64,000 bases of DNA, taken from assembly GCA_965262565.1 (NCBI GenBank), contig CBDHFQ010000026.1, positions 186,001 through 250,000 of the forward strand, written 5' to 3'. Source of the stretch: CBDHFQ01 sp965262565. GTDB taxonomy: Bacteria > Bacteroidota > Bacteroidia > J057. The notes below the pieces were generated by a model that saw nothing but the letters and a program-made list of their open reading frames with translations, was not told the origin of the DNA and did not search any database. The position numbers and the translations under genes were made by a program. Of the stretch, positions 53,857 through 63,193 are shown piece by piece. Positions within the stretch are counted from its first letter, which is position 1. Every line of letters starts with the position of its first letter.

Positions 53857-54786
53857 TCAGATAATTTTATTTTTCTGAAAATTTTTCTCCCAATTTCTAT
53901 TGTCGCTTCCCCACATTAAGCTTCTTCTCAAATTATCTATATGCTTGCTGGTAGACATTCTCAGTAGTTGAACCTGAAAGGATGCTCTTTTTACTGCAAT
54001 CATAGTTTTTTCCTTTACTAATTCAGTCCTAGTGTCCAAAGCTACCATTGCCTCTCCTGAACGCGATTCTATCTGAAAGGAAACTATCCAATCATCAGGT
54101 ATCACAACAGGTCTAACAGTTAATGAATGAGAAGCGACAGGAGTAATCACTAAAGTGGAAGAATTTGGAAACATTATTGGTCCTCCACATGAAAGACTAT
54201 ACGCAGTAGAACCTGTAGGAGTAGCTACAATTAATCCATCCCCCCAATAAGAATTCAAAAACTCTCCATTAATAAACGTATGAACTGTGATCATTTCATT
54301 CGTATTACTTTTGTGGATCGTCAGATCATTCAACCCAAAGTTACTTTCTCCAAAAATCCCTGGCGGATCAAATTGTACAGATAACAACGAACGCGAATCG
54401 ATTCTATAGATGCCCTTTAGCAACTCTTCTGTAGCTTTAATTAATTCGTGTTGGTTAATACTGGTTAAATAACCAAGCCTGCCAAAATTGACCCCCAAAA
54501 TAGGCTTCCCTAAACGACCATTGAATTTCACTGCTTCCAAAATCGTACCATCCCCTCCAAAACAATATAAATATTTGCATTTACTCAGTTCTTTGGGATC
54601 TGTAAAGGTGTTCACTGGAACGGGCATCTGATCTGGAGGTAATACTTTTGCCAACTGTTGCGCATAAGAGTGATATAGTAAGTAGGAAACTTTTCGCTCC
54701 TGAAGATAATTGAAAAAAGCATTTATTACATTTAGATCGGTATTATCAGTCAATCTTCCGAAAATGGCAATCTTCATTAGCTGCAA
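53857..54786 (-). CDS. nadK: NAD kinase
   Basis: 309 residues. It phosphorylates NAD to NADP. Family motifs: FGGDGTILEAVKFNGRLGKP (GGDG), LGVNFGRLGYLTSINQHELI, GLNDLTIHKSNTNEMITVH (NDxxI) and VATPTGSTAYSLSCGGPIMF. The C-terminal beta domain is complete. ATG 54777 (MKIAIFG) is an alternative start three codons in. The Omp85-like gene lies 112 bases upstream on the same strand. Confidence 0.97.
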   Translation of the reverse strand: MQLMKIAIFGRLTDNTDLNVINAFFNYLQERKVSYLLYHSYAQQLAKVLPPDQMPVPVNTFTDPKELSKCKYLYCFGGDGTILEAVKFNGRLGKPILGVNFGRLGYLTSINQHELIKATEELLKGIYRIDSRSLLSVQFDPPGIFGESNFGLNDLTIHKSNTNEMITVHTFINGEFLNSYWGDGLIVATPTGSTAYSLSCGGPIMFPNSSTLVITPVASHSLTVRPVVIPDDWIVSFQIESRSGEAMVALDTRTELVKEKTMIAVKRASFQVQLLRMSTSKHIDNLRRSLMWGSDNRNWEKNFQKNKII

Positions 54787-54898
54787 ACTCTAGATATGTA
54801 AAAAATAAATACAGCTGTGAAACTACACTTTCGTAGGCTAATTGTGAATATTTTGTTAAAATAAACAAGTCCTGGTCAGCGGATTCAATAATTAAAGG

Positions 54899-56356
54899 CT
54901 ATTTAATGGCCAGGGTAGTATGAAAATAAAGTCCTCCCTGCCCAAGGTGATTTCTGGAATACTCAATTCTAAGCATATAATCGTAAATAGTAAGAATGTT
55001 TAACCCTAATCCATATCCTGTGAGCAGTCTATCTTTTAAAAAAGTATCTGAATTGTTGAAAGACTCATCTCTCACATAGCCAAAATCACTAAAGGCAGTC
55101 AGGTACAATCCAAATGGCATTTGCCTAAATCTTTTCAAAGGTAGTTGCTTAATATTGACCATTCTTCTAGGAAAAATCGCATACTTAACCTCAGCTTTAG
55201 ACATATTTATCATAGACCCATCAATGGCAAAAGGCTCATATCCCCTTAAGTTAGTGCTGATTCCTGGCCAGTCACTCCTTCTGATTCCAATAAAACTCTT
55301 ATCAAAAAACGGTACCCTTTTACCGATAGTCAGCACATGATGGCTCCCATATGAAAAATTCCATTTTTTAGTAATAGGAAGGTGATGAGCCCAGGTGAAT
55401 CCAACTTTCCCAAAACTTGTGGTCCCTACATCGGGAACACCAGAAATCTTAAGGAGTAATTGGTACTTGTAGCCTGATAAGGGATAACTTCTAACATCAC
55501 GAGTATCATGACTATATGCTCCTAATAAAGAAAAATAGTATTCCCGCCCATCTGGCTCAGTTAAAAATACTGGATTAATTTCATAGATAGTATCGTTAAA
55601 CTGATAATGCTTAAAATTCACATAAAGGAGAAATCCTTTATATATGGACAATCGTTTTCTGATCCCAAGAAATCCTGAATATCTTTCCTGAATAAAATCT
55701 GAGTCAAGCTCTACATAATCTACTTCCCCTTCTACAGTCCTAATAATATCTTCTCTTTGATTGGCATAAGTGAACCCTCCTAAAAAATCAAGATATTGAT
55801 CCGAAAAAATACCCGGCCGGGTAAAATTCAATGTCAACCTCCTTCTAAAACCCCATAAGCCATAAAAATCAACTAAATCATTATTCCCTGTTAAATTATA
55901 CCATCTGAGTTGGAGTCCGTATGATAATCTAGGAATTTCACCACTAAATATAGCTTGAATTAAATCGTAAGAATTACGCTCTTCTGAAATGATTTGAGGA
56001 ATAGGCCAGATGTACCACCTTTCATTTACTGTAATAAAAACGTATACCTCCCTTGAAATGATCTCATTCTGGATGTCTACATTCGTAAACAGGCCTAAAT
56101 TATACACATTATTCTGGCTTCGCTCAATACTAGAAGGTAGATCTTTTTGTGCGATTTTTTGACCTTCTTTAAGAGTTAGCTCCCTTTCAATGACATTGGG
56201 CTTAGTCTTGACATTACCAGCTATAGAAACGAGCTTGACTGTAAGACTATCCGCACACAATAATTCATTGGATTGGAATCCTATAAATAAATAGGTAAAC
56301 AGGAAGATGAGAATACGAAGATTAACTTGACTTAGGTCAATCAAAGATAACTGCAT
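54899..56356 (-). CDS. Omp85/TamA-like outer-membrane protein with one POTRA-type module
   Basis: 485 residues. An N-terminal hydrophobic export segment (ILIFLFTYLFIGFQSNELLC) is followed by a single POTRA-like module (VKLVSIAGNVKTKPNVIERE; SQNNVYNLGLFTNVDIQNEI) and a surface-antigen-type barrel of about 360 residues (RLSYGLQLRWYNLTGNNDLV; YYFSLLGAYSHDTRDVRSYP; LSGYKYQLLLKISG), ending HTTLAIK rather than in an aromatic. The barrel has the family-type DTRD and GYEPF (normally RGY) loop motif in NLRGYEPFAIDGS. It is smaller than BamA and could be a lipid or protein transporter. It lies 14 bases downstream of the CBS gene. Confidence 0.85.
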   Translation of the reverse strand: MQLSLIDLSQVNLRILIFLFTYLFIGFQSNELLCADSLTVKLVSIAGNVKTKPNVIERELTLKEGQKIAQKDLPSSIERSQNNVYNLGLFTNVDIQNEIISREVYVFITVNERWYIWPIPQIISEERNSYDLIQAIFSGEIPRLSYGLQLRWYNLTGNNDLVDFYGLWGFRRRLTLNFTRPGIFSDQYLDFLGGFTYANQREDIIRTVEGEVDYVELDSDFIQERYSGFLGIRKRLSIYKGFLLYVNFKHYQFNDTIYEINPVFLTEPDGREYYFSLLGAYSHDTRDVRSYPLSGYKYQLLLKISGVPDVGTTSFGKVGFTWAHHLPITKKWNFSYGSHHVLTIGKRVPFFDKSFIGIRRSDWPGISTNLRGYEPFAIDGSMINMSKAEVKYAIFPRRMVNIKQLPLKRFRQMPFGLYLTAFSDFGYVRDESFNNSDTFLKDRLLTGYGLGLNILTIYDYMLRIEYSRNHLGQGGLYFHTTLAIK

Positions 56357-56370
56357 GAAAAAAACTCAGG

Positions 56371-57033
56371 TTATATGTCGAGATAATTCAATAATGCATC
56401 TAGGTTCCGACGGTAATTTTTCATGCGATCAAATAGGGAAAATGTTTGAATAACCTGATAATCAAACCGATTAAATGCCGCCATTAATTTGGAGAGATCT
56501 TCCACATTAACTTTAATAGTAGCGAGATATTTACCTTCGCCTCCATTAGACAAATATAGACTTAATACCTTAGCGTCTGTAGATTCTACAATTCTTCCAA
56601 TCTCTGAAAGAACATATCCTCTTTTCGGTATTTCTATCACAATCACTCCACCAGCATCATTCACAGAAAACAAGGTACTGAAATAATCCCTTAAATCCTT
56701 TAGCGTTATCAACCCCAAATACCTTTCTGCCTCATCAAGAACAGGTAGAATTTCCACTTTATGATCGCTCATTATTCTTATCGCATCATATACATGCTTG
56801 CTTTCAAAAATAACAGCACCTTCCCATCCTCCTCTTCTTACCTGGCTTACTAGTAGCAAAGGATTCGCTAATTCTAAAATTTCATCCTCAGTAATCAAAC
56901 CCTTATATATGCCTTCATCTACTACCGGAAGTTGAGCAAGTTTAAATTCATTCATCCAATCAAGCGCTTTCCCAACTGTATCTGTTGATTTAATAGGTGG
57001 AACTATCTCAGAAATAAGTTCGCTCGCTATCAT
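56371..57033 (-). CDS. CBS domain pair protein
   Basis: 220 residues. Two CBS motifs are visible: residues 1-60 (IASELISEIVPPIKSTDTVG, GLITEDEILELANPLL) and about 75-125 (ESKHVYDAIRIMSDHKVEIL, YLGLITLKDLRDYF). A C-terminal ACT-like part follows (GGVIVIEIPKRGYVLSEIGR; LATIKVNVEDLSKLMAAFNR). CBS pairs bind adenine nucleotides and regulate other proteins. Its start overlaps the stop of the upstream hydrolase gene by 4 bases. Bacteroidota keep a CBS gene near nadK, so it might modulate NAD kinase, but that is inference. Confidence 0.9.
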   Translation of the reverse strand: MIASELISEIVPPIKSTDTVGKALDWMNEFKLAQLPVVDEGIYKGLITEDEILELANPLLLVSQVRRGGWEGAVIFESKHVYDAIRIMSDHKVEILPVLDEAERYLGLITLKDLRDYFSTLFSVNDAGGVIVIEIPKRGYVLSEIGRIVESTDAKVLSLYLSNGGEGKYLATIKVNVEDLSKLMAAFNRFDYQVIQTFSLFDRMKNYRRNLDALLNYLDI

Positions 57034-57809
57034 GTTGCCATTAATTTTGAATACTTATGTAAAAACGAAGCCAAAATCTTATTAAAGTACTCTGGGTGTT
57101 CCATCATCGGAGCATGTCCACATTTATCGATAAAATGAAGTTCCGTATGCGGAATAAGTTTATCAAACTCGTAGGCTACTCGAGGAGGAGTTATATTATC
57201 ATTTAATCCCCAAATTAATAAGGTAGGGGATTTAATATACTGCAAATCATTTCTCAGATTATGACGCTGGGCAGAACGAGCAACTTTCAGAACTCTTAGC
57301 GTCTTAAAATTATCATTAACTACCTCATAAATATCATCTACTAATTCTGGGGTAGCTACATCGGGAGAATAAAACGTATATCCTACCCTTTCCTTTACAT
57401 ATTCATAAGAACTCCTGCGAGGAAATCCACTTCCCATTCCTGACTCAAACAGTCCTGAACTTCCCGTTAATGCTAATGTATTTACTGTATTAGGATTTCT
57501 TAAGGTATAAACCAGTCCAATATGTCCCCCTAAAGAATTCCCTAAAATATGCATGCGTTCGAATTTCTTGAATTGCACAAAATCTTCCACAAACCCAGTA
57601 AACCCTTCCACAGAATTCTTTATTTGATTCTTCTCGTAAAGAGGAATTAACGGAATAACTACGTTAAAATTTTTTGAAAAATGAGAAAATATCCCCTCAA
57701 AATTGCTTAGGGCCCCAAATAAACCATGCAGTAACAATAAAGTTTCTCCTTTTCCTCCCTCAATATATTTAAACCCATTTTCCTGCTGTAATAGTTTCTT
57801 CATATTCAT
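57030..57809 (-). CDS. Alpha/beta hydrolase
   Basis: 259 residues. The oxyanion segment LLLLHGLFGALSNFEGIFSH, nucleophile elbow ILGNSLGGHIGLVYTLR (Ser of GNSLGG), acid in LLIWGLNDNITPP and His in CGHAPMMEHPEYF form a complete catalytic triad of the alpha/beta hydrolase fold. It has no signal peptide. The cap region (about 120-190) contains RRSSYEYVKERVGYTFYSPD. Substrate unknown; it may be an esterase or C-C hydrolase. It is coupled to the CBS gene by a 4-base overlap. Confidence 0.92.
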   Translation of the reverse strand: MNMKKLLQQENGFKYIEGGKGETLLLLHGLFGALSNFEGIFSHFSKNFNVVIPLIPLYEKNQIKNSVEGFTGFVEDFVQFKKFERMHILGNSLGGHIGLVYTLRNPNTVNTLALTGSSGLFESGMGSGFPRRSSYEYVKERVGYTFYSPDVATPELVDDIYEVVNDNFKTLRVLKVARSAQRHNLRNDLQYIKSPTLLIWGLNDNITPPRVAYEFDKLIPHTELHFIDKCGHAPMMEHPEYFNKILASFLHKYSKLMAT

Positions 57810-57925
57810 TATCTCGTTCGAAGACTTTTCTTTTAACCTGCATTATTCTATACAACGATATTGTAATGCTTAATGGTTGTTAGTTTCTGACAACTTCAAT
57901 ACTTAAAAACTCCCCCTTCCAAACG

Positions 57926-58555
57926 TTATCTAATGGCTCTTGGCTTTTGAACATTATTATCCATCTGCCCATCTTCCTCATCTTGAGGAGAGATAGGAAG
58001 TGTTTCCTGATCAGGTGGCAAAACTTCTCCTCCATACTTTTGAACAGTACGATTGGCAGCTCTAAGTGCTTTTGGAATTAAACCGAGCGTATAGCGAGCA
58101 AAAGACTTAACGAAGGGATATGTGAGAGATCCTCTTGCATTAGCTTCTGAAGGGAAACCAGCAAAACTCAAGGCATATAAGATGACGCTTAATGACAAGG
58201 TTGCTAAACTTCCACCAAAAATAGCCCCCAACGCACTGTCTATACCAATATTTATTCTCTTCAAAGTTGAGGTGAGGCTTCTCAAAAAGGTAGAGACAAT
58301 AATGAATGTCAACACAAAGCCGATGGCGAAACTCCAAAATATTAAGCCTTCATTGGATAAATTCAATGAAAAATAGTCTAAAAGTACATTTTCAAAGATA
58401 AGTCTGAAACGCATTCCAACAATAATGGAAACTAAAATTGAAACTATCCTCGTCGATACTTTGAAAAGACCATTTTTTGATCCAACATACATCCCAAAGA
58501 TAATTACCGCAATTATCAGTATATCCAATGGATTTAATACATATGGTTGTTCCAC
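57926..58555 (-). CDS. CvpA family inner-membrane protein
   Basis: 209 residues with four hydrophobic segments near 10-30 (LDILIIAVIIFGMYVGSKNG), 33-50, 75-95 and 105-130, the topology of CvpA/colicin V production proteins. GLFKVSTRIVSILVSIIVGM and NIGIDSALGAIFGGSLATLS are typical pieces. The function of CvpA is unsettled, though it has been linked to envelope stress tolerance. The C-terminal tail is polar and acidic (DQETLPISPQDEEDGQMD). It lies 11 bases downstream of the YqeY-type gene. Confidence 0.9.
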   Translation of the reverse strand: MEQPYVLNPLDILIIAVIIFGMYVGSKNGLFKVSTRIVSILVSIIVGMRFRLIFENVLLDYFSLNLSNEGLIFWSFAIGFVLTFIIVSTFLRSLTSTLKRINIGIDSALGAIFGGSLATLSLSVILYALSFAGFPSEANARGSLTYPFVKSFARYTLGLIPKALRAANRTVQKYGGEVLPPDQETLPISPQDEEDGQMDNNVQKPRAIR

Positions 58556-58566
58556 AATTCTTTATT

Positions 58567-59019
58567 TTAATTCAATAAACTTTTTGCAACTTTGGAAATC
58601 AACTTGCCATCTGCCATTCCGGCCAGTTGCTTTGTTGCCGTACCCATAACCTTTCCCAGATCTTTTACAGATGAAGCTCCAAGTTGATCAATAATTGCCT
58701 TAACTTTCTCCTCTACTTCTGATTCGCTTAGTTGCTTAGGTAGATACTCCTCTATAACTGCTAATTCCTCAGCTTCTACCTTAGCCAAATCTTCTCTATT
58801 ATTAGTAATGTATTGGTTATATGAATCCTTTCGCTGTTTAGCTTGCTTTATTAGCAGCTTTAATTCTTCTTCCGCCGTCAATGATTCTTCTTTTCTGCCC
58901 TCTGACGTTTCAAGTAATAATATAGCAGATTTAATAGAGCGTAGAGCGCGTAATCTCCCCTGATCCTTAGCACGCATCGCTTTCTTTATATCCTCGTTAA
59001 TGTTTTCTTTTAATCCCAT
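58567..59019 (-). CDS. GatB/YqeY domain protein
   Basis: 150 residues, the full length of stand-alone YqeY proteins. It starts GLKENINEDIKKAMRAKDQG, continues LRALRSIKSAILLLETSEGR and ends with the C-terminal helical domain (VKDLGKVMGTATKQLAGMAD) shared with GatB, which binds tRNA in the glutamine amidotransferase. The family's independent role is not firmly known; tRNA interaction is suggested. It lies between cvpA (11 bases) and a thioredoxin-like gene (33 bases). Confidence 0.93.
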   Translation of the reverse strand: MGLKENINEDIKKAMRAKDQGRLRALRSIKSAILLLETSEGRKEESLTAEEELKLLIKQAKQRKDSYNQYITNNREDLAKVEAEELAVIEEYLPKQLSESEVEEKVKAIIDQLGASSVKDLGKVMGTATKQLAGMADGKLISKVAKSLLN

Positions 59020-59052
59020 TTTTATTCTGGCATTTTATAGTAATAAACAAAA

Positions 59053-59523
59053 TTATAAAAATTTTAGCAATATGGAGGGGGGAACCTCTTTATTAAATGC
59101 CTTAACTCTCTGTCCTGTTTTATTAAATACATAAATGCTCGGAACCTCACTGTATCCAAAATATGCATCAAACATATATTCAGTATCTCTCAATACATGC
59201 ACATTAGGCATATTTTCATTTTTAAAATGCTTTACATAAAAATTTTTGGTCGGGTCCAATTCTTCCGTAGTTACCCATATCATTTGAACATCCTTAAGCG
59301 TATCCTTTGCTTCTACTATCCATTTAGCCTGTTGTTCACAATGATCACAAAAGGGATCGAAGAATACAGCAAGAGTGGCCATATCTGCTTTTAGGTTCGA
59401 CCTGTTAAATGAGTTGCCTTCCAGGTCTTTAAACTGAAACTCTGGCAGGGCTTTTTGACCAAATGAATGAATGAGGATGAAAGAAAATATTAATAATGTA
59501 ATTCCAGGCTTAACCTTATGCAT
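59053..59523 (-). CDS. Exported thioredoxin-like protein with CxxC
   Basis: 156 residues. Signal peptide (ITLLIFSFILIHSFGQ), then a thioredoxin fold: FKDLEGNSFNRSNLKADMAT, the redox pair in FFDPFCDHCEQQAKWIV (C-D-H-C), and the cis-Pro segment YSEVPSIYVFNKTG. It is a ResA/TlpA-type periplasmic disulfide reductase or oxidase; C-D-H-C is less common than C-G-P-C. It is 33 bases upstream of the YqeY gene. Contrast the cysteine-less thioredoxin-fold gene at the left edge. Confidence 0.88.
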   Translation of the reverse strand: MHKVKPGITLLIFSFILIHSFGQKALPEFQFKDLEGNSFNRSNLKADMATLAVFFDPFCDHCEQQAKWIVEAKDTLKDVQMIWVTTEELDPTKNFYVKHFKNENMPNVHVLRDTEYMFDAYFGYSEVPSIYVFNKTGQRVKAFNKEVPPSILLKFL

Positions 59524-59717
59524 ATTAATTTTTATTTAACTATCTATTTAATAATAATTTTTTTTGTATAAAGAGTGAATCAGCTTTCATAATACGGTTT
59601 TCAAAGGAATCTTGGTACATCTTGCCAAAAAGATTAACGTAATTATTTAAATAATTTTTCGTATTAGAAAAGAAAAATTCCCATTAGATTACCACTTATC
59701 AGTAAATAGCTATATTC

Positions 59718-60335
59718 ATGTTCATAGAGGTAAATTACGCAAATCGTAAGACGGGGTGGATCGAAGTTGTCTGTGGAAGTATGTTTTCAGGAAAGACAGA
59801 GGAATTAATCAGACGATTAAGGCGGGCACAGATCGCTCATCAGGAAGTAAGAATTTTCAAGCCGGAAATAGATTCCAGATATAGTTCTGAAGAAATAGTT
59901 TCTCATGATGCTAATACTATTCCTTCTATCCCTATCTCAAACTCTAGTGAGATACTAAACCAGGCTTCCAAGGTAGATGTTGTAGGAATAGATGAAGCCC
60001 AGTTTTTTGATTCAAATTTAGTAGAGGTTTGTAACATTCTCGCAAATAAAGGTGTAAGAGTCATCATTGCAGGATTAGATATGGATTACCGGGGAGAACC
60101 TTTTGGTATTATGCCTGAATTGTTAGCTGCAGCGGAGTTCATCACTAAGGTTCATGCCATCTGCCAGGTGTGTGGTAGTTTAGCCAATTATTCTTACCGT
60201 TTATTGCAAGATGAAAAGGATCAAATTCTTCTTGGAGAAAAAGAAACCTACGAACCCAGATGTAGAAGATGTTTTAACCTCGGTCCCGAAGCGAGAAACC
60301 AGAAAGATGTATTGCAAAAATCATTGGAACAATAA
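59718..60335 (+). CDS. tdk: Thymidine kinase
   Basis: 205 residues, type II thymidine kinase. P-loop CGSMFSGKTEELIRRLRRAQ, Walker B-like VVGIDEAQFFDSNLVEV with the DEAQFF motif, the DYRGEPFG loop (MDYRGEPFG), and zinc cysteines in ICQVCGSLANYSYR and RCRRCFNLG. It phosphorylates thymidine for salvage. It stands alone on the plus strand, with long AT-rich leader of about 190 bases, and is convergent with purD. Confidence 0.96.
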   Translation: MFIEVNYANRKTGWIEVVCGSMFSGKTEELIRRLRRAQIAHQEVRIFKPEIDSRYSSEEIVSHDANTIPSIPISNSSEILNQASKVDVVGIDEAQFFDSNLVEVCNILANKGVRVIIAGLDMDYRGEPFGIMPELLAAAEFITKVHAICQVCGSLANYSYRLLQDEKDQILLGEKETYEPRCRRCFNLGPEARNQKDVLQKSLEQ

Positions 60336-60366
60336 AAAACTAATATATTACCACCTGATATTTTCT

Positions 60367-61641
60367 TTATCCATCATTCACCATTATATCTCTCCCAATG
60401 TCCTTTCTATAGTTCATCCCTTCAAAATAAATTTGCTCAATTTGTGAAAGTGCCTGCTCAACAGCAGCCTCTATATCTTTTCCTTTGGTACTAATAGCCA
60501 ATACTCTTCCTCCATTAGTTACTACCCGATTATCGTATTTTTTAGTTCCTGCATGGAATACCAAGGCATCTTTTACCCTATCCAGCCCTTCAATAGGCTT
60601 ACCTTTTTCGTACTTCTCCGGATATCCTCCACTTACAAGCATAATGGTACAACAACTATCCGAACTAACATTCAAAGATTTCCCTGAGAGTTTTCCTTCT
60701 ACTGCGGCTATGATGATAGAAAGTAAGTCTGTAGTTAATAAGGGAAGAATTACTTCTGTTTCTGGATCTCCAAGTCTGACATTATATTCTAGCACGAAAG
60801 GAGTTTGTTCTTTTACCATAAGTCCTATAAATAGAAATCCTCTATAGTGTATTCCTTCCTGTTTCAATCCGGCTAAGGTGGGTTCAAGAATTGTGGCGAC
60901 AGCATTTTGTATAAATGGTTCGTCCACAAAAGGAACCGGAGTTACAGCTCCCATACCTCCTGTATTCAAACCTGTATCACCTTCTCCTATACGTTTATAA
61001 TCTTTTGCCCACGGCAATAACACATAGTTTAATCCGTCCACTATCGCAAACATGGAGACTTCAATCCCATCCAAAAACTCTTCAATCACTACGGTTCTCC
61101 CAGAATGTCCGAAAGATGTTCCACTGAGCATTTTATCTACCACCTGTCTTGCTTCTTCCCGAGTTTCACAAATCAACACTCCTTTACCAGCCGCAAGACC
61201 ACTTGCTTTAATCACAATGGGCAGGTTGCAGCTATCCAAATAGGCAAAAGCACTATTTTTTTCGCTTGTATCAAAAGATGCATAAGCTGCCGTTGGAATT
61301 TGGTAACGCGCCATAAAAGCCTTAGAAAAAGCTTTACTCCCCTCCAACAATGCCGCTGCTTTAGAGGGGCCAAATACCCATACGCTTTCTGAGCCTAACT
61401 GATCTACCATTCCGTTCACCAACGGCTGCTCAGGTCCTATGATGACCCCATGAATATGATACTCTTTTACTATTTCTTTGACTCTCTCGACATCCGTCAC
61501 TTCGCCTTCTATATTTATTCCCACTTGATCCGTACCTGCATTTCCAGGAAGGATATACACTTGGTCACATAGATCAGATGCAGCTATAGTATATGCTAAA
61601 GCATGCTCCCTTCCTCCCGAACCTAAAATTAAGATATTCAT
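60367..61641 (-). CDS. purD: Phosphoribosylamine-glycine ligase (GAR synthetase)
   Basis: 424 residues. N-terminal NILILGSGGREHALAYTIAA, GVIIGPEQPLVNGMVDQLG, the ATP-grasp region IVIKASGLAAGKGVLIC, the EEFLDGIEVSMFAIVDG strand, and the signature FLFIGLMVKEQTPFVLEYNV with RLGDPETEV. It performs the second step of de novo purine synthesis, using phosphoribosylamine that depends on PRPP. It is not near other pur genes. Complete. Confidence 0.97.
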   Translation of the reverse strand: MNILILGSGGREHALAYTIAASDLCDQVYILPGNAGTDQVGINIEGEVTDVERVKEIVKEYHIHGVIIGPEQPLVNGMVDQLGSESVWVFGPSKAAALLEGSKAFSKAFMARYQIPTAAYASFDTSEKNSAFAYLDSCNLPIVIKASGLAAGKGVLICETREEARQVVDKMLSGTSFGHSGRTVVIEEFLDGIEVSMFAIVDGLNYVLLPWAKDYKRIGEGDTGLNTGGMGAVTPVPFVDEPFIQNAVATILEPTLAGLKQEGIHYRGFLFIGLMVKEQTPFVLEYNVRLGDPETEVILPLLTTDLLSIIIAAVEGKLSGKSLNVSSDSCCTIMLVSGGYPEKYEKGKPIEGLDRVKDALVFHAGTKKYDNRVVTNGGRVLAISTKGKDIEAAVEQALSQIEQIYFEGMNYRKDIGRDIMVNDG

Positions 61642-61707
61642 ATGAGCATAGATTTATCTCACTAAGCTAATTATGATAGGCTCGCGCTGCAAATATCCAC
61701 GATAAAA

Positions 61708-62436
61708 TTAGTGATATGGCGTTTTCATGGAAGCTGAGGTCTGTGTTCCATGATTAAAAGCAGTTAATTGATTTGTCTGTAACATAGGTTGTTCTCCTCC
61801 CCATCCAGAAATTTCAACTTCTATCCGATTACCTGACGCATCCAACACCTGTAAAATGAAATGATAGGTAGGCAACATCCCCTCCTTACCTGTAATATGA
61901 AAAGCTATGGTATCGCTACCTTGTAACGCTTTTGTTTTGCTATTTCCATTTTGGTGGATAGCTACGACAGATTCATTATACTTTCCAGAGATCAAATCCA
62001 CTATTCTACCAGCTCCTCCATGATTCTGTAGGTGAAGTAAAATGATATGCTCCGCTTTAGGATGCATCTGAATTTGACGATATGTAAAAGCAGGAGAATG
62101 TGCACTGGTAGATGTTTTGTGCGGTTTCTGAGGTCGGCCAAATCCACTTACTGCTTTTAGAAAGGGTTCAGGTGCTTCTTCGGACTTTTTAGCGAAACGA
62201 TCAAATACCGTTCCACCTAAATGATTATTAATGGCCGATAAATGAGCGTTTTTTCTAGGTGGTTGAGTGGTCAGTTCCCTTTCCAATATATCTACCTGCG
62301 TTTTTAGCTTTTGAATAATTTTCCTCTGACGTATTAGGATAAAGATTCCCACAACGAATACAATTATCGTTGCTACTAACATCAACAGGAGTGGCAAAGA
62401 AAGATCATTAAGTGTTTGTATATCCCAGGAAATCAT
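61708..62436 (-). CDS. Single-pass membrane protein with coiled coil, unknown function
   Basis: 242 residues. A transmembrane helix (LPLLLMLVATIIVFVVGIFI, about 14-33) is followed by a short coiled coil (IIQKLKTQVDILERELTTQ), a low-complexity basic linker and a beta-rich C-terminal part (HIILLHLQNHGGAGRIVDLI, SGKYNESVVAIHQNGNSKTK) that resembles a carbohydrate- or protein-binding domain but does not match any family I know. It is 110 bases downstream of another small membrane protein with a similar layout. Both lie between purD and the lipoprotein at the right edge. Confidence 0.65.
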   Translation of the reverse strand: MISWDIQTLNDLSLPLLLMLVATIIVFVVGIFILIRQRKIIQKLKTQVDILERELTTQPPRKNAHLSAINNHLGGTVFDRFAKKSEEAPEPFLKAVSGFGRPQKPHKTSTSAHSPAFTYRQIQMHPKAEHIILLHLQNHGGAGRIVDLISGKYNESVVAIHQNGNSKTKALQGSDTIAFHITGKEGMLPTYHFILQVLDASGNRIEVEISGWGGEQPMLQTNQLTAFNHGTQTSASMKTPYH

Positions 62437-62546
62437 GATACCAACTTTTTTATGAATAATTTGAGTACGATAATAAGCGCCAGGAGGTTGGACAAATTCC
62501 TGTAGTGAATAACAAAATAGCTAAAACGGTTATCCTACCTTACACA

Positions 62547-63098
62547 TTAAGAAATGGGAGAAGTCTTGCCTAGTTCATTATTATAAGGTATAGGCGCCTC
62601 AATTTGTGGACTTTTATACCCTACTCCCAAGACTTTTTGGACATAATCATTCTGGTAAGGATCCTGGATATGTATTTCGAAAAGGTATTTTTTATCTGCA
62701 AGTCCCACCCCTTTAATAGCAAATATAAGGGGCTCACCTTTTCCATATGGAACCTCTAACAAATTTTGAGAATCTTTCGGTCTACAATAAAACACAGCTG
62801 CTTCATTTTTAGTATACTGCTTAACTCCCTTATATATAAATCCCGATTCCTTACAAACAAGTTTTAAATGAAATTCGTCTTCAGAACTATTTGATTTTTT
62901 GTTCTTAACCAATTTTTCAAAGGAAAGCCCTTCAAACATTCGACTTGAAACATCTTGGAACAAATCAGAAGAGTCTATATCCTCATACGCCTCTCGTTGA
63001 TCGAAATTATCGAAATATACTTTCGCATAAAAAACACCAACAATTACGGCAACTAATGCTATGAAAAGAATAGCAAAATCGATATACAGTTCTATCAT
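62547..63098 (-). CDS. Single-pass membrane protein, unknown function
   Basis: 183 residues. The N-terminal transmembrane helix (FAILFIALVAVIVGVFYAK, about 8-26) is followed by an acidic stretch (EDIDSSDLFQDVSSRMFE) and a beta-rich portion (FHLKLVCKESGFIYKGVKQY; VPYGKGEPLIFAIKGVGLAD; HIQDPYQNDYVQKVLGVGYK). I do not recognise the family. The arrangement (helix, linker, beta domain) resembles the 242-residue neighbour downstream, which could make them paralogues or partners in one complex; this is inference. Confidence 0.6.
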   Translation of the reverse strand: MIELYIDFAILFIALVAVIVGVFYAKVYFDNFDQREAYEDIDSSDLFQDVSSRMFEGLSFEKLVKNKKSNSSEDEFHLKLVCKESGFIYKGVKQYTKNEAAVFYCRPKDSQNLLEVPYGKGEPLIFAIKGVGLADKKYLFEIHIQDPYQNDYVQKVLGVGYKSPQIEAPIPYNNELGKTSPIS

Positions 63099-63193
63099 AT
63101 TAGCATAAAATTGCGAACAACTCTTCTAAGAATAAGGAACACTCAATCAAAAAACTTACTGAGGTAAAATATCCCGTTCAAATTTCCATTATT

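Noticed and set aside
57876..57894. Hairpin GTTGTTAG/CTGACAAC between the alpha/beta hydrolase and CvpA genes
   Set aside because: Stem of 8 bp without a U tract on either strand; not convincing as a terminator.
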